Below are positions 33,943-41,897 of a stretch of 61,136 nt of DNA, in pieces (the first letter of the stretch is position 1; every line of letters begins with the position of its first letter). The DNA comes from Treponema sp. JC4. GTDB lineage: Bacteria > Spirochaetota > Spirochaetia > Treponematales > Treponemataceae. Under the pieces are notes generated by a model. That model worked only from the letters and a program-made list of their open reading frames with translations, did not search any database and had not been told where the DNA came from. Where the stretch lies: the NCBI RefSeq assembly GCF_000260795.1, contig NZ_AJGU01000015.1, positions 1 through 61,136 on the forward strand, given 5' to 3'. The position numbers and the translations under genes were made by a program.

Positions 33943-33971
33943 AAAAAATGCCCGTGCAAACTTGCACGGGC
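33942..33971 (-). terminator. Terminator of the small lipoprotein gene
   Basis: GCCCGTGCAA (33950-33959) pairs perfectly with TTGCACGGGC (33962-33971); on the minus strand seven T follow. Confidence 0.82.
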
Positions 33972-33992
33972 TGTATAGCTAAAGGTTAGAGT

Positions 33993-34409
33993 TTAATTCT
34001 GGAGAGTAAATGTGGTGCCGAAATAATCACCGCTTCCACCAGAAACAGTTAGAGTTGCATCTCCGTCTTCATCTTCCCAGTCATAAGGTGAAGTGTCTGA
34101 TCTTTCTTGTGTCCATTTGATTGTAATAGTACACTCAGAAAAAGTATCACCTGTTTTTTCATACGTACCTTTCTTAATAATACCATCAGTTACAGCTTCG
34201 GCTGCTTCTGATCTTGCATAAGCAACACTGGCATCACTATATAAAATAATTTTCTGCCAATTACTGCCAAATTCATACTTATAAGTTGCAGAAACTGTTA
34301 CATCACTGCCGCTACCACTATCGCTGCTGTCATTTGAACAAGAAGCGAAACCAAGAACCAAAGCACCTGCAAAAAGCATAAGTGCAACCATTTTTGAGAA
34401 TTTTTTCAT
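33993..34409 (-). CDS. Small lipoprotein behind a homopolymer-tract promoter
   Basis: 138 residues. The signal peptide MKKFSKMVALMLFAGALV is followed by LGFASC, a good spirochaete lipobox, then an S/D/G-rich spacer and a small beta-rich domain (SATYKYEFGSNWQKIILYSD, KKGTYEKTGDTFSECTI, ATLTVSGGSGDYFG). It is not a recognised family, though the layout resembles many small Treponema surface lipoproteins. GGAGG 7 nt before ATG. A single-gene transcript: own promoter and own terminator. Confidence 0.75.
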   Translation of the reverse strand: MKKFSKMVALMLFAGALVLGFASCSNDSSDSGSGSDVTVSATYKYEFGSNWQKIILYSDASVAYARSEAAEAVTDGIIKKGTYEKTGDTFSECTITIKWTQERSDTSPYDWEDEDGDATLTVSGGSGDYFGTTFTLQN

Positions 34410-34440
34410 ACAATTCCTCCGAATTTCTTATTGTACTTTT

Positions 34441-34469
34441 ACTATACAATATGGGGGGGGGTATGTCAA
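34441..34469 (-). promoter_or_regulatory. Candidate phase-variable promoter with C9 spacer tract
   Basis: On the minus strand a consensus TTGACA (34464-34469) and TATAGT (34441-34446) are separated by exactly 17 nt, nine of which are one C run (34453-34461, G9 on plus). Gain or loss of a C would move the spacing off the optimum. The -35 overlaps the stop codon of the M48 protease gene. Confidence 0.75.
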
Positions 34470-35788
34470 TTCTTGTTTTGTAATTTTTCTATTCTTTCTA
34501 CCAGAGTCGGATGCGAATAATTCCAGAAAACGTAAAGTTTTGGCGGAATCAATTCAGAAAGATTATCGCTGTTCAGTTTGATAAGACCTGTGATTAAAGG
34601 CTCCGGGCTTTCAAGAACTTTTGCGCTGAAGGCATCTGCCTGATATTCCTGCTTTCTTGAAGAAAGATTTACAATCGGGCTTAAAATCTCACTTAGGGCA
34701 GAATAAATTGTGATTGCAAGGAAAAGGCCGATAAACTGGAAGCTGGAAATATTCTGTGCCGTTACCGAAGCAAAGCCGAAGCCCTGGTAAAGCGAAGTAA
34801 AGTTTGCAAGCTTGTACAGAATGAACATTACAACAAACTCAAGCGGAATCATAATAAAAAGTCGCTTTGTTATGTGGTGAAGTTTGAAATGTCCAAGTTC
34901 GTGTCCCAGAACTGCCGCAAGTTCATCAGCAGTCAGAGATTTTAACAATGTATCGTAAAGGACAATCCTCTTTGTTTTTCCAAAGCCGCTGAAATATGCG
35001 TTTGAATGTCCGCTTCGGCGGGAAGCATCCATCACAAAAAGACCGCCATTCTTAAAACCAACTTTATTCAGCACCGCAGAGATTTTTTCTTTTACTTCGC
35101 CTTCTTCAAGCGGAGTGAATTTGTTGAAAAGAGGCGCAATAAATTTCGGGTAAACAATCTGCATGATAAAGGTAAAGGCAATAAGCACAGCAGAAAGAAT
35201 TGCCCACCAGCTTGCGGTAAACTTTACAAAAAAGACTGCAGCGGCAATTGTAAGGAGGGCTGAAAGAATCAGCGATACAAAAATCCCCTTAATCATATCA
35301 GAAAGCCAGAGCTTTACAGTCATCTTTGAAAAACCGAATCTCTTTTCTACGACAAACTCACGGTAAAGAGAAAAAGGAAGCCCAAGAATTGAAGAAGGAA
35401 TTCCAGCGATTATCATAAAGAAAAAGAAGATGGTAAAAGTGCTGCCGATTGCAGCAGGCTGACCGAAAATTCCTGTCAGAAAATTCAAAACAAAAGGATA
35501 AAAACCGAAAACAACCAGGGCGAGTTCAAGAATAAGCGAACAGATTGACGACGGAATCCAGGCAAAATATTTTGCGTTTTCGTATTCGCAGATTTTTTTC
35601 AACTTTTCACCATCAAAAGTTTGAGTCGAAAGGGGGATTTTCTGCAAAATCTCGGGAAGCTTACCGCCGTTTTTTACGCGAGCCCGATAATCAATAAATT
35701 CCAGAAACTGATTGATTAAAAAAGTTATCAGCGTTCCAAAAAGAAAAACTAAAACAAAAATGTTCGAAAAATCTACTGCAATATTCAT
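34466..35788 (-). CDS. M48-family membrane metallopeptidase (Ste24/CAAX protease 1-like)
   Basis: 440 residues. VLGHELGHFKLHH gives the HExxH zinc site (about residue 298), preceded by RRSGHSNAYFSGFGKTKRIV and followed by the third ligand region SRKQEYQADAFSA. Six or more membrane helices surround it, as in eukaryotic-type Ste24 proteases, which is longer than HtpX. Probably acts in membrane protein quality control. TTGAAA-N17-TATATT ends 6 nt before ATG 35788, a likely leaderless start. Confidence 0.87.
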   Translation of the reverse strand: MNIAVDFSNIFVLVFLFGTLITFLINQFLEFIDYRARVKNGGKLPEILQKIPLSTQTFDGEKLKKICEYENAKYFAWIPSSICSLILELALVVFGFYPFVLNFLTGIFGQPAAIGSTFTIFFFFMIIAGIPSSILGLPFSLYREFVVEKRFGFSKMTVKLWLSDMIKGIFVSLILSALLTIAAAVFFVKFTASWWAILSAVLIAFTFIMQIVYPKFIAPLFNKFTPLEEGEVKEKISAVLNKVGFKNGGLFVMDASRRSGHSNAYFSGFGKTKRIVLYDTLLKSLTADELAAVLGHELGHFKLHHITKRLFIMIPLEFVVMFILYKLANFTSLYQGFGFASVTAQNISSFQFIGLFLAITIYSALSEILSPIVNLSSRKQEYQADAFSAKVLESPEPLITGLIKLNSDNLSELIPPKLYVFWNYSHPTLVERIEKLQNKN

Positions 35789-35794
35789 ATCATT

Positions 35795-35823
35795 AATATA
35801 GTAAAAATTATCCTTTTTTTCAA
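35795..35823 (-). promoter_or_regulatory. Leaderless promoter of the M48 protease gene
   Basis: TTGAAA (35818-35823) and TATATT (35795-35800), spacer 17; six nt then ATG 35788; no Shine-Dalgarno. Confidence 0.55.
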
Positions 35824-35843
35824 AAATTCCCGATATTATTTTT

Positions 35844-35954
35844 TCATATATTTTTCCTCAAAACTATCATATCCACCAGCTGAAGGCCGCATTCGATTAT
35901 AGGATGGTCATAATTCTTTGTAAAAAAGTCTTTGATTACGTGGTGGCGTCTGAA
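35844..35954 (-). pseudogene. C-terminal remnant of another GNAT acetyltransferase
   Basis: 36 codons directly after, and in frame with, the TGA stop of the GNAT gene at 35955. It reads IKDFFTKNYDHPIIECG and then LQLVDMIVLRKNI, the usual end of a different GNAT subgroup. The upstream gene already has a complete C-terminus (WGEESRVYRR), so this is best seen as a leftover of a deleted neighbour. Confidence 0.55.
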
Positions 35955-36437
35955 TCAGCATTTATTTTTTCTCCTGTAAACTCTGCTTTCTTCACCCCAA
36001 ACAGTCTTCATTTTTTCAAAAAAATCAAATCCATACTTTTCGTAAAGACCTTCTTCATCAGTTGAGACATAAACGTATTCAGATTCTGGATAAGCAGTCT
36101 CAGCAACTTTCATACAGTGCTCTATTATTTTTCCTGCAAGACGCCGCCCGCGATAAACTGGTGTGGTAAAAACAAACCCAATCCAGGGGCGAAATTCCGA
36201 AATAACCTCATCCCTATCGCAAAAAGTTACAAACGAAGCAACTGTAGGCTTTCCGTTCGTAATTTTATCCTCATCAAGAAGAATATAAAGAAATCCGTTT
36301 CCAAGCTTTTCGTGAAAAGACTCCTCCTTCAAAAGTGAAAGCAAAAAGCCAATCGCCCGCCACTCCCCTTGAAGTATCTCTAGCTGCGATATAATAGAAG
36401 TTTTATCATCATAATCAAAGTAATTGATAATCTGCAT
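35955..36437 (-). CDS. GNAT family N-acetyltransferase
   Basis: 160 residues. Acetyl-CoA loop VYRGRRLAGKIIEHCM (Q/RxxGxxG/A), then YVYVSTDEEGLYEKYGFDFF and WGEESRVY. This matches GNATs that act on small molecules. AGGAAGGA precedes ATG 36437. First (most downstream-placed) of several acetyltransferase genes in the same leftward run; substrate unknown. Confidence 0.82.
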   Translation of the reverse strand: MQIINYFDYDDKTSIISQLEILQGEWRAIGFLLSLLKEESFHEKLGNGFLYILLDEDKITNGKPTVASFVTFCDRDEVISEFRPWIGFVFTTPVYRGRRLAGKIIEHCMKVAETAYPESEYVYVSTDEEGLYEKYGFDFFEKMKTVWGEESRVYRRKNKC

Positions 36438-36445
36438 TTTCCTTC

Positions 36446-37063
36446 CTAAAAAATTTGTCCTGGAAGCTTAAGTTTTTCCTTGGGCGGAAAGCCCTTATCA
36501 AATTCTTCGACATCAGCATCACTTACATAATAAGCCGCAGGAGTCTGGTAAATGCCCCTAACTTCGCTTAAATATCCAGCCTTCAATTCCCGGCACAAAA
36601 AGAAAGAATCATCAGCCCCTTGCGGTAAATCGTGATAGCGGATTCCAAACTTGCGGGCAAAATCAAAGCCGCCGTGTTTGTAAAAATCAATATTTCCTTC
36701 AAACAAAACAGCCCCAAAGCCCATCTCCTCAGCCTTTTTTACCGAATAATCAAGCAGCTGCTTTCCGTAGCCCATGCGCTTCAAATCATTTGCAATGCAA
36801 ATCGGCCCCATCGTAAGAACATCAATTTTTCGCCCGTCGTCACCATCAATGCAGGTTTTTACAAAACAGTTCTGCCCGATAATTCTGCCGTCTTTTTCCA
36901 TCACAAAATCCAGTTCTTTCACAAAAGCCGCGTCATTCCTAAGCACATGAATCAAAAAATGCTCGCTGCAGCCAGGCCTGTAAACATTCCAGAAAGATTC
37001 CCGAACCAGCTCTTCAACCTTGCGAAAATCCTCCGTCCTCTCATTCCGAATAATCACTTCCAT
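36446..37063 (-). CDS. GNAT family N-acetyltransferase
   Basis: 205 residues. RNERTEDFRKVEELVRESF start, acetyl-CoA loop LKRMGYGKQLLDYSV and FEGNIDFYKHGGFDFA are typical of the YhbS-like GNAT group. It lies 8 nt before the next gene, so the two are probably cotranscribed. Substrate unknown. Confidence 0.82.
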   Translation of the reverse strand: MEVIIRNERTEDFRKVEELVRESFWNVYRPGCSEHFLIHVLRNDAAFVKELDFVMEKDGRIIGQNCFVKTCIDGDDGRKIDVLTMGPICIANDLKRMGYGKQLLDYSVKKAEEMGFGAVLFEGNIDFYKHGGFDFARKFGIRYHDLPQGADDSFFLCRELKAGYLSEVRGIYQTPAAYYVSDADVEEFDKGFPPKEKLKLPGQIF

Positions 37064-37069
37064 ATTTCT

Positions 37070-37579
37070 CTACAAATCCTTCATATAAAGCACTTCGTCT
37101 TCAACAACTTTTCCCATAACCGTCTTTGTAAAGGCTTTTACAAACTTCATTCCGTTACGCTCCGCCACATGACGACTGGGAAGATTGTCCGACTTCATAT
37201 ACGAAATTATTTTTTTCATACCACGCGCTTTTGCAAATTCTCCGCATGCCTTTGCCGCTTCAATTGCGTAGCCCTTGCCGCGAAACTCCTTTCGCAGGTG
37301 ATAGCCGATTTCCGGAAACAAATCCTTTTCCACCTGCTGCATGGTAATTCCGCAGTCGCCAATCATTTCGCCGCTTTCCTTCAGGCAGACCGCCCATAGC
37401 CCAAACCCGTATTTCTGATAGTTATCAAGATTCCACTTAATCCAGTTTTCAACTTCCTCCCGCGAAAAAGGATGTGGATAATACCTCATCGATTCCGGGT
37501 CGCTCAAAACAAGCGCAAGAGTATCAACATCTTCCAACGTCATCTCGCGCAAAAATAATCGTTCAGTTTCTAATATCAT
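37070..37579 (-). CDS. RimJ/RimL-type GNAT N-acetyltransferase
   Basis: 169 residues from ATG 37579 (AAGGAAAAA upstream); the longer frame to 37684 runs into a GC-rich repeat and is not family-like. LETERLFLREMTLEDVDTL, YHLRKEFRGKGYAIEAAKA (CoA loop) and NLPSRHVAERNGMKFV are classic RimJ/L features; members acetylate ribosomal proteins or small molecules. 6 nt before the next GNAT gene. Confidence 0.84.
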   Translation of the reverse strand: MILETERLFLREMTLEDVDTLALVLSDPESMRYYPHPFSREEVENWIKWNLDNYQKYGFGLWAVCLKESGEMIGDCGITMQQVEKDLFPEIGYHLRKEFRGKGYAIEAAKACGEFAKARGMKKIISYMKSDNLPSRHVAERNGMKFVKAFTKTVMGKVVEDEVLYMKDL

Positions 37580-37594
37580 ATTTTTTCCTTTTCT

Positions 37595-37700
37595 GGCGGT
37601 TCCAGCCCGCTTCGCGGTCTGTCGCGCTTTCCGTGGTTCCGCGCTAACCGCGCTGCATTCCTTCGGAACGGCTTTCGCCGCCACTCCAATCGCTAACCGA
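37595..37700. repeat. GC-rich palindromic intergenic element
   Basis: About 105 nt of GC-rich, self-complementary sequence between two leftward genes (GGTTCCGCGCTAACCGCG, then CTTCGGAACGGC, end CGCTAACCG). It shares CAGCCCGCTTCGCGGTCT with family 2 and the GCTAACSG-type end with family 3, and could be a mosaic of both. Confidence 0.5.
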
Positions 37701-37702
37701 TT

Positions 37703-38347
37703 TTACATGCCCAGCCGTTTCTTCAATTCTTCTCTCACCATTTCCAGACTTCCGCTCGTCAAAATCGGAAGCAGCGAATCAATTTCTTCAATCGATTTAT
37801 CCCACCATTTGAATTTTTCGAGAAGTTCAATCAATTGGTCATCAAAACGATTTCGAATTTTACGGGCAGGATTTCCGACCACAACCGAATAGGGCTCAAC
37901 ATTGCATCCCACAACCGCATTCGCGCCGATAATCGCGCCGTCACCAATATGCACGCCTGGCAAAATCACCGCATTCTGCCCAATCCAGACATCATTTCCG
38001 ATTACAGTGTCACCCTTTAGCGGCATATCGCTCGGAGCAGGTGGTTTCGCATTCCAGCCCTCAAGCGTAAAAAATGGAAATGTCGTGACCGCATTCATCT
38101 GATGATTTGCACCGTTCATTACAAACTCAACGCCACTCGCAATTTGGCAGAACTTACCGATTATGAGCTTGTCCCCGTTCCACTCATATAAATACGTAAC
38201 ATGACTTTCAAAATCAGAATCCGCAATATAAGTAAAATCCCCCACAATAATCTGCGGATTTTTCAGCGTCGGCTTCACATAGATTTCTTTGTCGTAATTT
38301 GCAATCGGATAAATCGTCATCGGATCTGGTTGCTTACCATTTTTCAT
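37703..38347 (-). CDS. CatB/Vat-type O-acetyltransferase (left-handed beta-helix)
   Basis: 214 residues. Hexapeptide repeats (VIGNDVWIGQNAVILPGVHI, then IGDGAIIGANAVVG) and the loop with NGANHQMNAVTTFPF (catalytic His) mark the xenobiotic acetyltransferase family that includes chloramphenicol (CatB) and streptogramin (Vat) acetyltransferases. Many chromosomal members have no proven resistance role. AGGAAAAG precedes ATG 38347; 9 nt separate it from the gene upstream. Confidence 0.85.
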   Translation of the reverse strand: MKNGKQPDPMTIYPIANYDKEIYVKPTLKNPQIIVGDFTYIADSDFESHVTYLYEWNGDKLIIGKFCQIASGVEFVMNGANHQMNAVTTFPFFTLEGWNAKPPAPSDMPLKGDTVIGNDVWIGQNAVILPGVHIGDGAIIGANAVVGCNVEPYSVVVGNPARKIRNRFDDQLIELLEKFKWWDKSIEEIDSLLPILTSGSLEMVREELKKRLGM

Positions 38348-38356
38348 TTTCTTTTC

Positions 38357-38851
38357 CTATAATATCTTTTCCATTAAATAAAACAATCCTTTTCGCCAGT
38401 TTGCTTCTCCAGTTTTATGATAACCCGCATGCTCATAAAGTCTGAGTGAAAATGGATTCTGACTGAAGACATCAAGGCGAATGCTCTTTACCCCCAGTGC
38501 CGTTGCCTGCTTTTCGATGTAAAGCAATGTTTCGCGTGCAATTCCACGGTTTTGAAAATCAGGATGAACACAAAGACGGTGAACTACACGAAAATCTCCG
38601 TCACACTTCCAGTCACCATTTTTATATTCTTCGTCACAGGTTTTATTCAAAGCATAAATCACTGCAATTCTTCCATTCTCAAGGCCCGCAAAAAGACTAC
38701 CCGCTGAAATATCGTTCAAAAAATCTTGGCGCGCAGGATAAATTTCATCCCATTGAGGAATTCCATTCCGTTCCATCTCGGCAATCGCGGATTTTATGAG
38801 CAAGAAGATTTCATCCAGATCAGATTCTGTCGCAAGTCTGTAGTTCAGCAT
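38357..38851 (-). CDS. GNAT family N-acetyltransferase
   Basis: 164 residues. YRLATESDLDEIFLLIKSAI, the CoA loop HPDFQNRGIARETLLYIEK, and NPFSLRLYEHAGYHKTGE are typical. Its start overlaps the end of the flavodoxin gene by 7 nt, so translational coupling is likely. Substrate unknown. Confidence 0.83.
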   Translation of the reverse strand: MLNYRLATESDLDEIFLLIKSAIAEMERNGIPQWDEIYPARQDFLNDISAGSLFAGLENGRIAVIYALNKTCDEEYKNGDWKCDGDFRVVHRLCVHPDFQNRGIARETLLYIEKQATALGVKSIRLDVFSQNPFSLRLYEHAGYHKTGEANWRKGLFYLMEKIL

Positions 38852-39333
38852 TTTATTCTTTCCGCAAAGGCCTTTACCTGGGCAATTGTTTTTTCAGGAT
38901 CTTTAAGAGGATTTGTAAATTCTTCTTCCTCTTTTACAGTGCCACCTTTCTTTCCTGCAATCTCCCGCATAATGACAAGGCATTTTTTCGAATTTCCGCC
39001 AGCACTCGATGCAAACAAACTTACGCTTTTACCGGAAAAATCTGCCCCATCAAAAAAAGTGTTCAAAGGAGCCGCCGGCTTACTTGCCCAAACAGGCGCC
39101 CCCACAAGAATAGTCTTATATGCAGATAAATCCGGCAGTTGCCCCTTCAATTCCGGCTTAAAGCCCTTAATCGTATCCCGTCCGCCGTGAACAAATTTCA
39201 TCAATCCCTTTTTAGGATATTCTTTTACCGTCTGTAAGCGATATAAATCAGCACCAAGCTCTTTTGCAAGTTCCCGGGCAATAAAATCAACATTACCTTC
39301 AAGTGAAAAATAAACAACCAATGTGTCTGCCAT
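38845..39333 (-). CDS. Flavodoxin-like protein
   Basis: 162 residues. TLVVYFSLEGNVDFIARELA is a flavodoxin phosphate loop (slightly changed, SLEGN), and KTILVGAPVWASKPAAPLN is the second FMN loop. KSVSLFASSAGGNSKK supports the fold. It probably carries electrons or reduces quinones. AGAGGT precedes the start. Neighbouring genes are acetyltransferases and a phosphatase, so no pathway is evident. Confidence 0.83.
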   Translation of the reverse strand: MADTLVVYFSLEGNVDFIARELAKELGADLYRLQTVKEYPKKGLMKFVHGGRDTIKGFKPELKGQLPDLSAYKTILVGAPVWASKPAAPLNTFFDGADFSGKSVSLFASSAGGNSKKCLVIMREIAGKKGGTVKEEEEFTNPLKDPEKTIAQVKAFAERIKC

Positions 39334-39346
39334 ACTTTTACCTCTT

Positions 39347-39925
39347 TTAATCTTTAAATTCTTTTTTTATATAAAATACATCTTCGCGTCCAAGAAAACG
39401 TTTTCCATCAAATTTCATTTTCAAAACATAGGGCATCCAGTCAATAATCTGTAAAAAACTATCGGCATTAAAACTAGGCTCATAATAATTTATGATGCTG
39501 GACAAAGCCGTTCCGTGAGTTCCAATTGCAATTGTCTTGTCCCGGTATTTTTCAAGGATTTCATTCAGCGCTTCAATATTTCTTTTCTGCACAGCCCCGA
39601 TAGATTCCCCATCTTCTTCCGCAAAAGAAAAATCTGCCCAGCGCTTTCGAAACATGTCTTGACCACTATTTCCTTCTTTTCCGCACTTGCGTTCACGCAG
39701 TCTTTCGTCTGTCAGAATTTCAAGACCGTAATAATCAGCAGCCTTTTTTATAGAATCATAACTTCGTCTATATGGGCTAGAAATAAATACATCGATTTTT
39801 TTATCAGAAAGGATTTCTTTTACCTTTTCGCTGTCCGCCATACCTTCATCAGTAAGGGGACGATTTCTGTCATCAGGATTTTTATGATCGGGTTTACAGT
39901 GCCTTACAAAATAGATAGTTGTCAT
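39347..39925 (-). CDS. Histidine phosphatase (phosphoglycerate-mutase-like)
   Basis: 192 residues from ATG 39925 (AAGGT upstream). TIYFVRHCKPDHKNPDDRNR contains the RHG-like catalytic motif (here RHC), and IAIGTHGTALSSI has the second His. The middle (SSPYRRSYDSIKKAADYYG, RERKCGKEG) fits the branch. Substrate unknown. The catalytic RHC rather than RHG is a known variant in this family. Confidence 0.84.
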   Translation of the reverse strand: MTTIYFVRHCKPDHKNPDDRNRPLTDEGMADSEKVKEILSDKKIDVFISSPYRRSYDSIKKAADYYGLEILTDERLRERKCGKEGNSGQDMFRKRWADFSFAEEDGESIGAVQKRNIEALNEILEKYRDKTIAIGTHGTALSSIINYYEPSFNADSFLQIIDWMPYVLKMKFDGKRFLGREDVFYIKKEFKD

Positions 39926-40001
39926 TTTTTTACCTTCTGTTTTTCTTAATATTGTAACATCGAAAAAGACAGCCTTCAACTTTTGGCCACAGCACTTGGG
40001 T

Positions 40002-40040
40002 AAAAAAAAGCGGCCCGCCTTGCGACGAACCGCTTTTTTT
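40002..40040 (-). terminator. Terminator of groL (bidirectional form)
   Basis: AAAAAAAGCGG (40003-40013) pairs with CCGCTTTTTTT (40030-40040); A and T runs on both sides. Confidence 0.75.
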
Positions 40041-40059
40041 GAGAATTTAGTTTATCGGC

Positions 40060-40150
40060 TGCTCGCTAGTCTCGCAGCTTGAGCCGTTCTATCGATGAAC
40101 CTAAAACGACCCGCTGTCGCAGCTCGTTTTTTAACGGTTCTTCGATTATC
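40060..40150 (+). repeat. Dispersed hairpin repeat, family 1, copy C
   Basis: CGATGAACC (40093-40101) pairs with GGTTCTTCG (40136-40144, one mismatch); inner AAAACGA (40103-40109)/TCGTTTT (40124-40130). Upstream GCTCGCTAGTCTCGC is shared with copy D near 54593. It lies just behind the groL stop. Confidence 0.65.
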
Positions 40151-40152
40151 GG

Positions 40153-41778
40153 CTAATACATCATACTTGGGTCAGCAGCAGGTGCAGCAGGTGCTTTTGG
40201 CTCTGGGATGTCTGTAATTGCACATTCTGTTGTAAGGAGAGTTCCGGCGACAGAAGCGGCATTCTTCAAAGCTGAACATGTAACCTTAGCTGGGTCGATG
40301 ATTCCAGCTTCGAGCATGTTTACCCACTCGTTTGTGCGGGCATTGAAACCAACACCCTTCTTTTCGTTCTTAGCGCGTTCAGCGATTACTGCACCGTCAA
40401 GACCTGCGTTTTCTGCAATCTGGCGGATTGGTTCTTCAAGAGCGCGGCGAACAATCTTGAATCCTACTTTTTCATCTTCTGTCAAATCAGCAGGGATTGT
40501 TTCCAAAGCCTTAGAAGCTTCAATCAAAGCAAGTCCACCACCTGGAACAATACCTTCTTCCAAAGCAGCGCGAGTAGCAGCGATTGTATCTTCTACGCGG
40601 AACTTCATTTCCTTCATTTCAGTTTCTGTGTTAGCACCAACATTGATTACAGCTACACCGCCTGCAAGTTTAGCAAGGCGTTTCTGAAGCTGCTCTTTGT
40701 CGTAGCTTGATGTAGATTTTTCAATAGCAGTTTTGATTTCTGCAACACGGTTTTTGATAGCCTTTGCATCACCAGCGCCGCCTACGATTGTAGTGTTATC
40801 CTTGTCAATCTTGATTGATTTAGCCTGACCAAGAACTTCTGCACCACAAGTTTCAAGTTTAAGACCCACTTCTTCAGAAACTACAGTACCACCAGTCAAA
40901 ATAGCGATATCCTGCAGCATATCCTTACGGCGGTCACCAAAGCCTGGAGCCTTAACAGCACAGCACTTGATTGTTCCGCGGATGTTGTTCAAAACCAAAG
41001 TTGTAAGAGCTTCACCATCAACATCTTCACAGATGATTACAAGAGCTTTTCCTGCGTTTGCAACTTTTTCCAGGATTGGAAGAAGGTCTTTCATTGCAGA
41101 AATCTTTTTGTCATAAATCAAAACAGCTGCATCGCTGAAAGAAGCTTCCATGCGCTCGCGGTCTGTTACAAAGTATGATGAAATGTAACCGCGGTCAAAC
41201 TGCATACCTTCAACAGTATCAACAGTCATATCCATGTTCTTTGATTCTTCTACAGTGATAACACCATCTTTTCCTACCTTTTCGATAGCGTCAGCAAGCA
41301 TCTTACCAATTTCAGGATCGTTGTTAGCAGAAATTGTAGCGATATTTGTAATATCATCAGCGCCCTTTACAGGTTTTGCGTTCTTTTTAATTTCATCAAC
41401 GGCAATTTTTACAGCCTTATCAATACCGCGTTTAATTTCAATTGGAGTCATACCAGCAGCAACTGATTTAACACCTTCGCGTACCAAAGCGTAAGAAAGA
41501 ACAGTTGCAGTTGTTGTACCGTCACCGGCATCGTCATTTGTTTTTGAAGCAACTTCGCGAACGAACTGAGCACCCATGTTTTCAAATGGATCAGCAAGTT
41601 CGATTTCCTTTGCAACAGAAACACCGTCCTTTGTGATTACTGGCGAACCGTATTTTTTGTCCATCATAACCATACGTCCGCAAGGACCAAGTGTTGTTTT
41701 TACAGCTTTAGAAATCTGCTCTACACCAGAAAGCAGCTTTTTGCGTGCATCTTCATTAAACAATAACTGTTTAGCCAT
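40153..41778 (-). CDS. groL: Chaperonin GroEL
   Basis: 541 residues, full length. N-terminal [35 protein letters not shown] (ATP site) and [20 protein letters not shown] are diagnostic. The tail is [12 protein letters not shown], without the usual GGM repeats. The folding chamber protein of the cytoplasm; its partner groES is not adjacent, since the next gene upstream is divergent. AGAGGT precedes ATG. No CIRCE element is seen in the 119-nt divergent promoter region. Confidence 0.97.
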   Translation of the reverse strand: MAKQLLFNEDARKKLLSGVEQISKAVKTTLGPCGRMVMMDKKYGSPVITKDGVSVAKEIELADPFENMGAQFVREVASKTNDDAGDGTTTATVLSYALVREGVKSVAAGMTPIEIKRGIDKAVKIAVDEIKKNAKPVKGADDITNIATISANNDPEIGKMLADAIEKVGKDGVITVEESKNMDMTVDTVEGMQFDRGYISSYFVTDRERMEASFSDAAVLIYDKKISAMKDLLPILEKVANAGKALVIICEDVDGEALTTLVLNNIRGTIKCCAVKAPGFGDRRKDMLQDIAILTGGTVVSEEVGLKLETCGAEVLGQAKSIKIDKDNTTIVGGAGDAKAIKNRVAEIKTAIEKSTSSYDKEQLQKRLAKLAGGVAVINVGANTETEMKEMKFRVEDTIAATRAALEEGIVPGGGLALIEASKALETIPADLTEDEKVGFKIVRRALEEPIRQIAENAGLDGAVIAERAKNEKKGVGFNARTNEWVNMLEAGIIDPAKVTCSALKNAASVAGTLLTTECAITDIPEPKAPAAPAADPSMMY

Positions 41779-41897
41779 TTATTTTACCTCTTTTTATAGA
41801 TTGAAATTTTATTATTATTAAAGATATAAAAAATCTTCTTTATCGGCAAGAAATTTTTAATTTAATTTTCCTTTAATATATGATAAAATTATAAACT

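Noticed and set aside
33797-33982. 61-codon open frame near 33.8 kb
   Set aside because: It reads through the GC-rich family 3 repeat and has no ribosome-binding site.
35955-35957. UGA followed by 36 in-frame codons, possible selenocysteine or readthrough
   Set aside because: The upstream GNAT is already complete, the family has no selenoproteins, and no SECIS-like hairpin follows; a gene remnant explains it better.
35955-39925. Integron cassette array (treponeme integrons exist and carry acetyltransferases)
   Set aside because: No repeated attC-like sites with GTTRRRY/RYYYAAC ends between the genes, gaps are mostly 4-20 nt, and no integrase is present. The GC-rich elements end in GCTAAC(C/G), which does not fit.
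41779-41897. CIRCE (HrcA) element upstream of groL
   Set aside because: No TTAGCACTC-N9-GAGTGCTAA or near match in this gap.
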